48,533 bases of DNA from Planctomycetota bacterium (GCA_030748635.1 JASMLP010000068.1:1-48533), one strand, 5' to 3'. Shown: positions 28,501 through 36,382, counted from the stretch's first letter. Numbers and translations are program-made. Notes: a model not told the origin generated them from the sequence alone.

Positions 28501-29545
28501 TACCACGCCCCGGACCGAAAACATTCGCGAGTGCTCCCATCTCGATCGGATCGCCAACCGGAGTACCCGTTCCGTGAGCCTCGACATAACCGATCTGGTA
28601 AGGACTCACACCCACGCGGGCCAACGCCATCCTCATCACGCGTTCCTGCGCCTGCCCATTGGGAGCCGTAAGTGCCGGTGTACGTCCATCGTGATTGATC
28701 GCGGTTCCTACGATGCTTGCCAGGATATGATCTCCGCGTGCTTCGGCCAGGGATTGCCGACGCAAGATAACAGCCACACATCCCTCTCCCCGAATATACC
28801 CATCGGCCGCCGCATCAAATGCGCGGCAACGCCCAGAACGAGACATAAGCCCGATCTTGGAAAAGGCGATATGAACTCCAGGATGCAGAATCGTGCCGAC
28901 GCCCGCCACAATCGCAGACTCACACTCACCCGCCAGAATGGCCAGTCGAGCCTGATGAAGGGCTACCATCGATCCAGAACAGGCGGTATCCAGAGCCAGA
29001 CAAGGCCCTTCGAGGCCCAGAAAATGCGCGACTCGACCCGCAGTGATGCTCATGGCATCACCCATGGCGTCGTAAGCGGTGACTCCCTGAAGCCCTCCGA
29101 ACATCCCCTTCAACTGGGCATAACCGTTTGTATTCATCATGGCGAGGAATACACCGGTATCACTCTGGTAGAGATCTTCGCTCGACTGCCCCGCGTGCTC
29201 GAGTGCGTGCCACACGGTCTGAAGCAGGATGCGCTGCTGCGGGTCCATTCGGGATGCCTCTCCGTCCGAAATTCCGAAAAATCCGGCATCGAACCGATCT
29301 ATATCCCGGAGAAATCCCCCTTGACGCACATAGGTTTTTCCTTGGACCAGAGAATCCTCGTCGTAGTATTCATCGATGTTCCACCGCTCGGAGGGAATAT
29401 CGGTGATGCAATCACGTCCTTCACGAAGAGCCTGGAGCAGATCATCGACTGTAGAGACATTCCCCGGAAGCCGACATCCAGCCCCAACAATCGCAATCGG
29501 TTCCGCCGCATCACCGGCTGTTGTATTTTGCATCCCGTCAACCAT
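25538..29545 (-). CDS. Type I PKS, KS-AT-DH-ACP without ketoreductase
   Basis: A 1335-residue single-module PKS. KS (about 13-445): DTACSGS Cys189, EAHGTGTP and NFGHIEAGAG. AT (about 545-860): FTGQGSQY, GHSVGE Ser639 and HAFH at 739-742, the malonyl-CoA-type motif. DH (about 905-1200): DHRVLESTVFP with His938, where the motif glycine is Glu, and LLDGALHTF supplying the Asp. ACP: IGLDSLL with Ser1273. Only about 30 residues separate DH and ACP, so no KR or ER is encoded. One module with a DH but no KR suggests iterative use with a trans ketoreductase, giving a polyene. It is the first gene of the minus-strand operon (PKS, radical SAM, NRPS, SDR, SDR). The ATG at 29545 has a weak GAGAG upstream; ATG 29533 is possible. 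Iterative action is inferred, not seen. Confidence 0.92.
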   Translation of the reverse strand: MVDGMQNTTAGDAAEPIAIVGAGCRLPGNVSTVDDLLQALREGRDCITDIPSERWNIDEYYDEDSLVQGKTYVRQGGFLRDIDRFDAGFFGISDGEASRMDPQQRILLQTVWHALEHAGQSSEDLYQSDTGVFLAMMNTNGYAQLKGMFGGLQGVTAYDAMGDAMSITAGRVAHFLGLEGPCLALDTACSGSMVALHQARLAILAGECESAIVAGVGTILHPGVHIAFSKIGLMSRSGRCRAFDAAADGYIRGEGCVAVILRRQSLAEARGDHILASIVGTAINHDGRTPALTAPNGQAQERVMRMALARVGVSPYQIGYVEAHGTGTPVGDPIEMGALANVFGPGRGKDETLYVGSVKSNFGHIEAGAGLLGLLKTSLALDSEEIFPSLHFNRLNPNIDLGQAPIEVASSRTPWPRGKNRRMAGVNSFGYSGTNAHAILQESPVHESAETETKLRPSEMILLSAKSTESLEELVDSWVEFLEKEESPSLPDIAFVAATGRAHMTHRLGVVGAEKGEIAQKLRAWRDGRMPARMTAGQVVGRRKAKIAFVFTGQGSQYSEMGREIYESEPRFRSAIERCAAIMDSDLGVPLTEVLFGSDSATYLADTRYVQPAIFAVEYALVDLFRHWGIEPDMVVGHSVGEIVAACVAGVLDLDDAARFVVARGRLMGQSPQGGRMVSIRGNLRQVQEWIRGRESQVSIAAVNGPMSVVISGYAEGVDEVERLAQEAGLMTKGLTVSHAFHSPLMDSILGELAEVGESLRISPSRIPIVSNVTGELYSDEVNGEYWASHVRQAVQFHQGMCKVVDEGCSVLVEIGPHANLTPAIASAFDAEKARCIPTLNRDKQDVTNLLQSLSFLHVGGTTMRLDRLFWSPSYRRVSVPLYPFRKKRYWLANDLSYDKAPEIQDDLHPLLGRVMGAGSRRVVFETSLTAAPPWSDHRVLESTVFPATGYLDMVSRGLIAFKGEDWLPIVFRDVNFERPLLLRYGKKKAVTLTIEDISANEGFASFTVGTDVEGRNEIHCRGKVGLGKEDTETVCMEELLARKGQELPIGHYYADLRKSGLEYGASFATVRELWVGAEGSREAIGRVELPLAGGADNPFLNSVLLDGALHTFGAALRSIGLGEDNNAYIPASIRMAKLNKDLPSEVWSHASLTLKEEGRSVLATVQVLSESGEVLVDLDGIELRHKTSLRTSSAPSGATQASGNGKTSSSSSQTRKKLLDQLQSKDDRGEQVAILAQWLTVEVKDLLGQAAEGMDLESVEPTMAFIEIGLDSLLITELQRQIQETLEIRFDPMEGLDYQSIESLADYILDKVLGREGGEESQDNLQEVGASNPA

Positions 29546-29896
29546 GAGCTATTTCTCTCATTAAAGTTAATGAATACCCCGGACATCATAGAGGTTAGAA
29601 GCTCCGCTTCGATTGCCCTCCATGAACCCTAAATATGACATTTCAAAGTGTTTTGGAAATCACATCATAGTCACCTGATTCAGCAAAACAAGTTTGATAT
29701 AAGCCGTCCCGATCGAAGCCCAACACCTCTGATTCAGTCGATTTAAATCACGGTTCTCTTCAAAGTGGACGATCGGTGAAACCGGCAACCCGTCGCTCTT
29801 GTGCGCCTAGGTCTCGACCCGGTTCGTGAATGCCCTCCCCGACCCCCGGAAGTGGGGATCAAACCTCCTCCACGCCGGATAAAACCGAATCGCCCT
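29546..29896. other. Intergenic region upstream of the PKS operon
   Basis: These 351 bp separate the DoxX-like stop from the PKS start. The PKS-proximal two thirds are AT-rich and hold the candidate promoter. The remainder is GC-rich, with a TCCCC...GGGGA inverted repeat near 29838-29860 that could help end the upstream transcript. I saw no RNA gene or convincing coding potential. Confidence 0.5.
29664..29691 (-). promoter_or_regulatory. Candidate sigma70-type promoter of the PKS operon
   Basis: On the minus strand TTGTTT (29691-29686) is followed after 16 bases by TATGAT (29669-29664), one mismatch from a consensus -10. It would give a leader of about 110 bases before the PKS ATG. The surrounding 200 bp are visibly AT-rich compared with the flanking genes. 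Prediction only. Confidence 0.3.
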
Positions 29897-30301
29897 TCAA
29901 TCCGAACGGAGACGTTTGCCGGGAAGCCATCCACCCACCCAGAGAACGGTCAGGATGAGCAGAAACTGGATCCCGGCCCGCAGCACATGCCCAGTCCGCG
30001 AGAGACTCGACCCATCTCCCAGGGAAAGATCGTGGATCCACATGTTGAGGTTCGCCCAGTAGAGCGCGAGAAGCAACGCCGCCAAACCCAGCGAAGCCCT
30101 CTTCCGAGTTCGGGGTATGGCAAAAGCGACCCCCAATCCGATCTCGCAAACACCGCTCGCATACACCCAGAAGGTGGGGCTCCCCAGGACCGCAGGAACG
30201 ATCGGCTCGAACCAGCCCGGGTCGAGAAAGTGGACGATCCCGATCCACACGAACGCGGCGCCCAGACAGACCGAAGCGACCGAATGAATCTTCACGCTCA
30301 T
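29897..30301 (-). CDS. DoxX-like integral membrane protein
   Basis: A 134-residue protein with four hydrophobic segments at about 7-25, 40-60, 68-88 and 108-126, the layout of small DoxX/DoxD-like membrane proteins. The opening FVWIGIVHFLDPGWFEPIVP is characteristic of DoxX-like proteins, and CEIGLGVAFAIPRTRK closes the second segment. It starts 12 bp after the carotenoid desaturase stop on the same strand, so the two are very likely co-transcribed. Roles proposed for DoxX families (redox, membrane-associated oxidoreductase partners) are loose, and no specific function can be assigned here. Pairing with a carotenoid-type desaturase hints at an electron-transfer or lipid-related role, which is inference only. 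Confidence 0.78.
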   Translation of the reverse strand: MSVKIHSVASVCLGAAFVWIGIVHFLDPGWFEPIVPAVLGSPTFWVYASGVCEIGLGVAFAIPRTRKRASLGLAALLLALYWANLNMWIHDLSLGDGSSLSRTGHVLRAGIQFLLILTVLWVGGWLPGKRLRSD

Positions 30302-30313
30302 CGATTCTCCCTT

Positions 30314-31883
30314 CTAGAACCCGGATGCCATCCCGTTCCAGTCGGGATCGATCCCCAGCTCGGAGCATATGAGCTTGCTAACGATTCGCCCACTCTCGAG
30401 GATCGTGGGCACCCCACTCCCCGGATGGGTCCCTCCACCGACCAGGTAGAGATTCTCGGTTTCCTCGAAGCGATTCTGGGGTCGTCGCCATAGCATCTGA
30501 TCCAGACTGTGAGCCAGGCTGAACACCGCGCCCCGGTAGATGTCACTCGCGCCCCAATCCTCGGGCGTAACGATCGTCTCGGAGACGATGTGATCGGCAA
30601 CCCCCTCGAATCCCATTTTTTCCATCTGCTCGAGAACCACGTCTCGAAAATCATCTCGAATCGAGATCCAGTCGACCGAATCGTTTGCATGAGGTACGGG
30701 AACCAGAACATAAAGAGTCGAACACCCATCCGGGGCCAAAGAGGGGTCGGTGACACAAGCGTTCTGAACGTAGATAGACGGATCTTCCCAGGTGACCCGT
30801 TGCCCCATGTTGCCCCATAATGTCGTTGAGGTTTCGGTGATAATGAGCTGAAGCATAAATCTGGTGGTGCGGGGTGTCGTAGACCCGATCGATTCCTAGA
30901 TAAAGCATGAAAGTAGAGCAAGAATAGCGCTTCGTCTCGATCTTCTCGTCCGACCATTTCTTTCGCAGTCGGTTAGGAACCAGCTTCCGGATTCCGGTCG
31001 CGAAATCCGCATTCATCACCACCCGGTCGCAAGAGTATCCTCCCCGATTCGTCCGAACCCCGACCACCCGCTTGCCCTCGAAACACAACGACTCTACCGA
31101 TTCAGACAGACGGATCCGAACCCCCTTTTCTCGCCCGATCTTGGCCATCGTCTCCGTAATCGATCCCAAGCCGCCCCGAGGATGAAAGATGCCAAACTCG
31201 TATTCCAAAAAGGCGAGAAAGGTGAAAAGGCTCGGAGCCTGGAACGGACTCATGCCCAGATACTTGGTCTGAAACGACGTCGCCAACTGAAGCCGTTCAT
31301 CCTTGAAAAAACGAGCCAGATCACTCGCCACGGTTTTCCAGGGGCGCAAAACCCTGGAAATACGCAACGCCCGCTTGCTGAAAAGGTCGGCCGGCCCCTT
31401 CCAGGGAGTGTTCAGACAATCCTTGGAGAGAGCGAGTTTCCTGCGATTATCCGCGAGATAGCGGCGAAACCCCTTCGCCTCCTCCGGTCCGGCCAGAGAT
31501 TCGATCTGAGCTTCCATCCGATCGATATCGGTCGTCGCATCGAGATACCCCCCCTGCCCAAAAATCAGCCGATACCCCGGATCCAGAGGAAGGAGTCCCA
31601 GCGACTCGTGCGCATCCAGTCCAAGCGCGCCAAAGATCTCCTCGGCCACTTCCGGGTAGTGAAAAAATGTCGGTCCCCGATCAAAGACAAAACCGTCCTT
31701 GCGGATGAGTCGAGCTCGACCGCCCACAGCATCTGCCTTCTCCACAATCAAGACCCGAACCCCCGCCTGAGCCAGAAGCAAAGAGCAGGCCAATCCTCCC
31801 AGACCCGCTCCCACGATCAGAACATCGACCTCTTCCTCAGACAGCCGACTCCCCCCGGTCCACACCCGAGACCTCGAATTCAT
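30314..31883 (-). pseudogene. crtI: CrtI-family carotenoid/phytoene desaturase, frameshifted
   Basis: An FAD-dependent carotenoid desaturase or related isomerase/oxidase. The N-terminal dinucleotide motif is VDVLIVGAGLGGLACSLLLA, followed by EKADAVGGRAR. FDRGPTFFHYP and YLGMSPFQAPS are CrtI-typical. The first frame runs correctly to NDIMGQ near 30809 and then goes out of frame. The other frame resumes with VTWEDPSIYVQNACVTDPS and ends with the CrtI C-terminal motif LVGGGTHPGSGVP. The cause is visible: the 10-mer gttgccccat is tandemly duplicated at 30799-30818. Removing one copy restores a continuous protein of 519 residues, a normal CrtI length. I chose ATG 31883, just before the FAD motif; an upstream ATG at 32033 adds 50 unlikely residues. 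No crtB was seen nearby. Whether the gene is dead, phase-variable or a sequencing error cannot be decided here. Confidence 0.87.
30799..30818. repeat. 10-bp perfect tandem duplication inside crtI
   Basis: gttgccccat occurs twice back to back. Because the unit is not a multiple of three, one copy shifts the reading frame of the desaturase, and deleting either copy restores it exactly. Confidence 0.95.
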
Positions 31884-32258
31884 ATGGATATTGCCTGCAA
31901 TGCATCCGACTCGTCCAAATACAGAAACGTTCCTCGAATTGATTTCATCATAACCCATCCCCTTCCTAGGCGCCGGGCCGGGAACCACGAAATATTTTTT
32001 GTCACGCACAACCGAAAACCCTTTTTCTGGCACTCATAAACAATCGAAGGGACAGAACCCCCGATTCCTGAACACACCTCCTCCTCTCCTACAAGATCCA
32101 GGCCTTTCTTTGTCATCGCTTTGTCGCCCTTGACCTTGTCTCCCCTTCTGAACAGAATGCATTTTTCAGGGCCGACTCGATCCGAACCCGCATCCGGAAC
32201 CCGTGCCCCGTGCTCGGCGAACGCCCTCCAACGCCTCTTGACGCGGATTCTCCTGCTG

Positions 32259-33584
32259 ATGTCACCAAACCGGAATCGCGATTGCTCGCCCCCGCCTCGA
32301 CGAGGTATCGGCCGGGGCATCGTTCTGGCCCTTGCGCTGATCGGCCTGTTCACCGTGCATCCGGCCGCGGGACACGACCGCATGTCCCCCCTCGGCCTCA
32401 TCCTCGAGTACCAGTTGAAACCGTCCGAACTGCGTGGCTACATCAACATCCCCCAACCCCTGCTCGAAATCCTGCTGGAAAGATCGATCCCTTTCGATCA
32501 GGTCCCTGACCTTGCGGCCCAAAAACGTCTCTTCACCGAAATACGAAAACTTTTTATTGAACGGAATCCTGTTCTGGTGGATCAAATCCGCGTTCAACCC
32601 GTCGTCCTCGAACTGCTGATGGATCTGACCGCCGAAAATCTCGACCCCGACAACCCGGAGCCGAATCACAAAAAAGTTCGCCTCGCACTGGGAAACTGGC
32701 CCGGGGTGATGGTCACCTTGAGCTATCCCCTCAAATCCGCTCCAAAACAGATCGCCTTTCGATGGGAATTGGATCAGGTCTATCAGCGCTGGAAAAATGA
32801 CCCCCGGGCCCAAGGCAAAGAGGAAGAGGTCGAAGCCTATCTCTACTCCGGGGACGAGGAAACCCTCTTCGAATTCACCCGCCAGGAGCCGGAATTCATC
32901 TGGCACTCTACCCACGCCCCCCTCCCTCCTCCGCAACTCGTCCCCTCCCAACCGACTGTTGCGCACATTTCGATCCCTGCGGTCTCAACTCTCCTGCTCG
33001 CCCTCGGGTTCGGGCTGGCCTTCTTCTGGCGTCGCCAACGGATCGGGGCTTTCGCCTGCCTTGGGTTAGGGATGGTCGGAGCCGCTCTCGCGACTCCCCT
33101 CGCTCCCATTGCCTTGACTCTTCCCGGGTCTCAGATCTCGCCCCCTTCCGAAAAAGAAGCGCTCCGGATCTTCGAGGTGCTTCACGGCAACGTGTACCGA
33201 GCTTTCGACTACTCCACCGAAGACGAGATCTACGACACCCTGGCCCAAAGCGTGGACGGCCCACTTCTCGACTGGACCTATAACGAGATCTTCCAGAGCC
33301 TGGTTCTGCGTGAAGCGGGCGGCGCCATCTCCACCGTCAGCAAGGTCGCGATCCAGTCGGCCGAATTCCTCACCACTCTCGACGAAGTCTCCACTCTCGA
33401 GCCCGGCGCATTCGGAGTCCGCTGCTCCTGGCGAGTCACCGGCAAGGTGACCCACTGGGGCCACTCACACACCCGCAAAAACGCCTACCGGGCGATCTAT
33501 ACCCTTGCCCGACGAGCCAACGCCTGGAAAATCGTGCACACCGAGATCCTCGAACAGCAACGGATTCTCGACCCCCCCCCATGA
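32259..33584 (+). CDS. Membrane-anchored secreted protein, first gene of ABC operon
   Basis: About 441 residues from the ATG at 32259. I chose this start because it gives a good signal sequence: Arg-rich n-region, hydrophobic IVLALALIGLFTV, then HPAAG before HDRMSPLG. In-frame ATGs reach back to 32121, with no convincing ribosome site at any. An extracytoplasmic part of about 250 residues is followed by two hydrophobic segments (ISIPAVSTLLLALGFGLAFF and IGAFACLGLGMVGAALATPL) and a C-terminal domain of about 150 residues ending IVHTEILEQQRI. I do not recognise the family. Its stop overlaps the ATPase start (ATGA at 33581), so it is coupled to the LolD/FtsX-like transporter and probably acts with it. 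Comparable gene sets I recall (zrm-type loci of Pseudomonas) are zinc-responsive, so a metal-linked role is possible. Confidence 0.7.
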   Translation: MSPNRNRDCSPPPRRGIGRGIVLALALIGLFTVHPAAGHDRMSPLGLILEYQLKPSELRGYINIPQPLLEILLERSIPFDQVPDLAAQKRLFTEIRKLFIERNPVLVDQIRVQPVVLELLMDLTAENLDPDNPEPNHKKVRLALGNWPGVMVTLSYPLKSAPKQIAFRWELDQVYQRWKNDPRAQGKEEEVEAYLYSGDEETLFEFTRQEPEFIWHSTHAPLPPPQLVPSQPTVAHISIPAVSTLLLALGFGLAFFWRRQRIGAFACLGLGMVGAALATPLAPIALTLPGSQISPPSEKEALRIFEVLHGNVYRAFDYSTEDEIYDTLAQSVDGPLLDWTYNEIFQSLVLREAGGAISTVSKVAIQSAEFLTTLDEVSTLEPGAFGVRCSWRVTGKVTHWGHSHTRKNAYRAIYTLARRANAWKIVHTEILEQQRILDPPP

Positions 33585-34246
33585 TCCACCTCCAGAACCT
33601 CCTCTTTCGTCGAACCGACGAATTCGAACTCACGATATCGGACCTGCGGGTGAACGACGGGGAACGGGTCGCGATCATCGGCCCCAGTGGGTCGGGCAAG
33701 ACGACCCTGATCGACCTGATTGCGGGTATCCTGACGCCGAACAAAGGAGACATTGTGGTCGCCGGCAAAGATTTGACCCGGGCCGACGAGACCGCCCGAC
33801 GCCGCTTCCGCATCGCGACGATCGGCCTGGTCTTCCAGCGCTTCGAACTGATGGACTACCTCACGGTCGAAGAAAACATCCTGCTGCCCTTCCTGATCAA
33901 CCCGGCCCAACCGCTAACCCCCGAATATCGCTCTCGAGCCCGAGACCTGGCGCAATCGGTGGGACTGGGCGACCAACAACACCGCCGCCCAGACCAGCTT
34001 TCCCACGGGGAGCGACAGCGCGTCGCGGTCTGTCGAGCCCTGGTCTCCCAACCCCGACTCCTGATCGCCGACGAACCGACCGGCAACCTCGACGAGGAAA
34101 CCGGTCGATCGCTCCTGGACCTGATCCTCGCCCAGGTCGACAAAACTTCGGCGACCTTACTCATGGTCACCCACGACCCCTCTCTCCTCGCAAATTTCGA
34201 TCGCACCGTCGACGTCCGCGATCTGGCAGCCGAAAACACACCGTGA
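33581..34246 (+). CDS. LolD/MacB-type ABC transporter ATPase
   Basis: A 221-residue nucleotide-binding subunit. Walker A is GPSGSGKTTLID, the Q-loop region is VFQRFELMDYLT, and Walker B is LLIADEPTGNLDEETG; the last is the hallmark of the LolD/MacB/FtsE class. The signature motif is LSHGERQRVAV, with His in place of the usual second Gly. It overlaps the preceding gene by ATGA and the following permease by GTGA, so the three are translated as a unit. ATPases of this class power mechanotransmission through FtsX-fold permeases rather than classical import. Here it would drive the permease at 34243 together with the downstream ZnuA-like lipoprotein. Substrate is not deducible. Confidence 0.92.
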   Translation: MIHLQNLLFRRTDEFELTISDLRVNDGERVAIIGPSGSGKTTLIDLIAGILTPNKGDIVVAGKDLTRADETARRRFRIATIGLVFQRFELMDYLTVEENILLPFLINPAQPLTPEYRSRARDLAQSVGLGDQQHRRPDQLSHGERQRVAVCRALVSQPRLLIADEPTGNLDEETGRSLLDLILAQVDKTSATLLMVTHDPSLLANFDRTVDVRDLAAENTP

Positions 34247-35391
34247 AAGCCTCTCTCCTTCTCACTCTCCGTTATCTTTCGTTCCACCGAGTGCAAACGA
34301 GCCTTCTGGTCGCTGCGATCTCGGTGACGATCTTCCTGCCGATCGCGGTCGAAGCGCTCGTTCAACGCTACGACTCGGCACTACGCCTCCGCGCTCGAGC
34401 AACTCCGCTCGTAATCGGCGCCAAGGGCAATCGGTTCGATGTCGTTCTCAGCGCGCTCTATTTTCGTACCACCCCAGTGGAAACCACCACCGCGGGCGAA
34501 GCGCGCAAAATCCGGGAAAGCGGTCTCGCTCAGGCCATCCCGATCCACACCCGCTATACGGCTCGCGGCTTTCCCCTCGTCGGAACAACCCTCGACTACT
34601 TCGACTTTCGCCGGCTTTCCCTGCGGCGAGGACATCTTCCGAGAATCCTGGGGCAGGCCGTGCTCGGAGCGCAGGTCGCCCAGAAGCTGAACCTCTCCCC
34701 AGGAGATTCTCTCCCCTCCGACCCCCAGAACCTCTACAACCTCGCCGCCGCCTATCCCCTCAAGCTGCACATCGTGGGGGTTCTTCAGGAAACCGGATCC
34801 TCGGACGACGACGCCGTCTTCATCGATGTCCAGACCGCTTGGGTGATCGACGGCATCGGACACGGTCACCAGGACCTCACCGCCAACGCGAAGAACACCC
34901 AGCGGGTTGAGGCCACCGCCGCCCTCCCGCAATACCAGGAGATCACCCGCGAGAACCTGGCCAGCTTTCACAGACACGGCGACCCCGACACGTTCCCCCT
35001 GACCGCGATCCTCGCCATCCCCCAAAACACCAAATCCTCGACCCTCCTCAAGGCGCGTACCCACGCCTCGGAAACCGCCCAGATTCTGGTCCCCACCGAG
35101 GTGATCGGCGAACTCATGTCCGTCGTCCTGCGCATCCAACGGTTCCTCAACGCCAATTTCGTGCTCGTGCTCTTCTCCACCCTTCTCTTCTTGACCTTAA
35201 TCGGATGGCTCTCCCAGCGCATGCGACATCGGGAATTCGAAACCATGCACCGGATCGGCTGCCATCGATCAACCGTCATCCGACTCCTGGTGACCGAGTG
35301 GGCCCTGATCTTCCTGGCCAGCTCGATGCTCGCCGGCGCCGGCATCCTGCTCGCCGTCTATCTCCTACCCAACCTGATCCTCGGAGCCTGA
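34243..35391 (+). CDS. FtsX/MacB-like ABC permease
   Basis: A 382-residue permease starting at GTG 34243, which overlaps the ATPase stop as GTGA. The same frame is open far upstream, but that part is the out-of-frame shadow of the ATPase. An N-terminal TM helix (TSLLVAAISVTIFLPIAVEA) is followed by a periplasmic domain of about 240 residues (VVLSALYFRTTP, RRGHLPRILGQAVLGAQVAQ, SDDDAVFIDVQTAW). Further TM helices follow at FVLVLFSTLLFLTLIGWLS and near the C-terminus. This is the MacB/FtsX layout: one helix, a large periplasmic loop, then three helices. GAKGNRFDVVLSALYF is a conserved stretch I associate with this permease family next to metal-related genes. It probably forms a homodimer with the ATPase. 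Direction and cargo are unknown. Confidence 0.85.
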   Translation: MKASLLLTLRYLSFHRVQTSLLVAAISVTIFLPIAVEALVQRYDSALRLRARATPLVIGAKGNRFDVVLSALYFRTTPVETTTAGEARKIRESGLAQAIPIHTRYTARGFPLVGTTLDYFDFRRLSLRRGHLPRILGQAVLGAQVAQKLNLSPGDSLPSDPQNLYNLAAAYPLKLHIVGVLQETGSSDDDAVFIDVQTAWVIDGIGHGHQDLTANAKNTQRVEATAALPQYQEITRENLASFHRHGDPDTFPLTAILAIPQNTKSSTLLKARTHASETAQILVPTEVIGELMSVVLRIQRFLNANFVLVLFSTLLFLTLIGWLSQRMRHREFETMHRIGCHRSTVIRLLVTEWALIFLASSMLAGAGILLAVYLLPNLILGA

Positions 35392-35401
35392 GCCCTTGTC
35401 G

Positions 35402-36352
35402 ATGTCACGACACACCGCCCACTTCCTCACTCTCCTCACCGCCTGGATGATCCTGTGCGGATGCGACCGCACCGCCCCCGAACCGCCCCGGAGCTCGGAC
35501 GAGCCCTTCATCCTCCTCACGACCTTCTACCCGACACTCTATTTCGCCCAGCGATTGGCGGGAGAGCAGGTCGTAGTCCAGTGCCCACTCCCCGAGAACG
35601 CCGATCCGATCTTCTGGATGCCCCAGGACGCCACCATCGATCGCTACCAGAAAGCCGACCTGATCCTCCTCAACGGGGCGGGCTTCGAAAAGTGGGTGAG
35701 AAAAGTCTCGCTCCCGCAACGAACGATCGTCGACACATCCTCCGCATTCTCAGGCGAGTTCCTTCACTACGAAGACGCGATCGTCCATGTCCACGGTCCC
35801 TCCGGCAGCCACGACCACTCCGGACTCGACGGGCACACCTGGCTGGACCCGATCCAAGCCCGCCTCCAAGCCCAAGCGATCCGGAGCGCCCTCCAGAAGC
35901 GCCTTCCCCAACACACCCAAACGTTCGAAAAAAACTACCAGAATCTCGTCGCCGACCTCGACACCTTAGACAGCAAACTGCGCTCTCTGGCCGATCGGTA
36001 CGCCGCCGTGCCCATCTTCTGCTCTCACCCCGCTTTCAACTACATCGGCCGTCGCTACGGATGGACCCTCCAGAATCTGGACCTCGACCCGGAAACACCC
36101 CCCAGCGCGGACACGATCGCGAAGATTCGCGCGCTCCAACAAAAGCACCCCGCTCGACTCCTCCTCTGGGAATCGCAACCCACCCCCGAAGTCGAGGAGA
36201 TCCTGCGCACCCAGTTAGGACTTTACAGTTGCACGTTTTCCCCCTGCGAACTCCTCGCCCCGAACCCGACCGAACCGGATGAAGACTATATGAGCGTCAT
36301 GCACCGCAACCTGAAGAACCTGGAGAAGGGCTATCAACGCGTCACCCCCTGA
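35402..36352 (+). CDS. ZnuA/TroA-like metal-binding lipoprotein with one ligand replaced
   Basis: A 316-residue solute-binding protein of the zinc/manganese cluster (cluster A-I). A lipobox (MILCGC) predicts membrane anchoring. The fold landmarks are present: KADLILLNGAGFEKWV, a His-rich loop (HVHGPSGSHDH), then DGHTWLDP (His145), SHPAFNYIGRRYG (His209) and WESQPTPE (Glu257). The first metal ligand, normally His in DPHxYEP, is replaced: the site reads DPIFWMP with Ile70. The predicted site is therefore two His and one Glu, possibly helped by the His-rich loop. I used ATG 35402; a TTG at 35396 is also open. Unusually it follows an FtsX-type permease, not a ZnuB-type one, which suggests a delivery or sensing role rather than ordinary uptake. 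Zinc is the likely metal but is unproven. Confidence 0.82.
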   Translation: MSRHTAHFLTLLTAWMILCGCDRTAPEPPRSSDEPFILLTTFYPTLYFAQRLAGEQVVVQCPLPENADPIFWMPQDATIDRYQKADLILLNGAGFEKWVRKVSLPQRTIVDTSSAFSGEFLHYEDAIVHVHGPSGSHDHSGLDGHTWLDPIQARLQAQAIRSALQKRLPQHTQTFEKNYQNLVADLDTLDSKLRSLADRYAAVPIFCSHPAFNYIGRRYGWTLQNLDLDPETPPSADTIAKIRALQQKHPARLLLWESQPTPEVEEILRTQLGLYSCTFSPCELLAPNPTEPDEDYMSVMHRNLKNLEKGYQRVTP

Positions 36353-36382
36353 GCGACCGGAACCCAGGTTCGTGGGGGCCCG

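Noticed and set aside
28208-29632. Long + strand open frame (474 codons) opposite the PKS
   Set aside because: It is the antisense shadow of the KS and AT coding sequence, has no recognisable domain, and its composition follows the PKS codon positions.
29800-29880. Possible tRNA in the gap before the DoxX-like gene
   Set aside because: A GGTTCG stretch caught the eye, but no acceptor stem, anticodon arm or matching T-arm could be folded.
33505-34242. In-frame upstream extension of the FtsX-like permease
   Set aside because: This part is the out-of-frame shadow of the LolD-like ATPase; the GTG at 34243 with GTGA overlap is the natural start.
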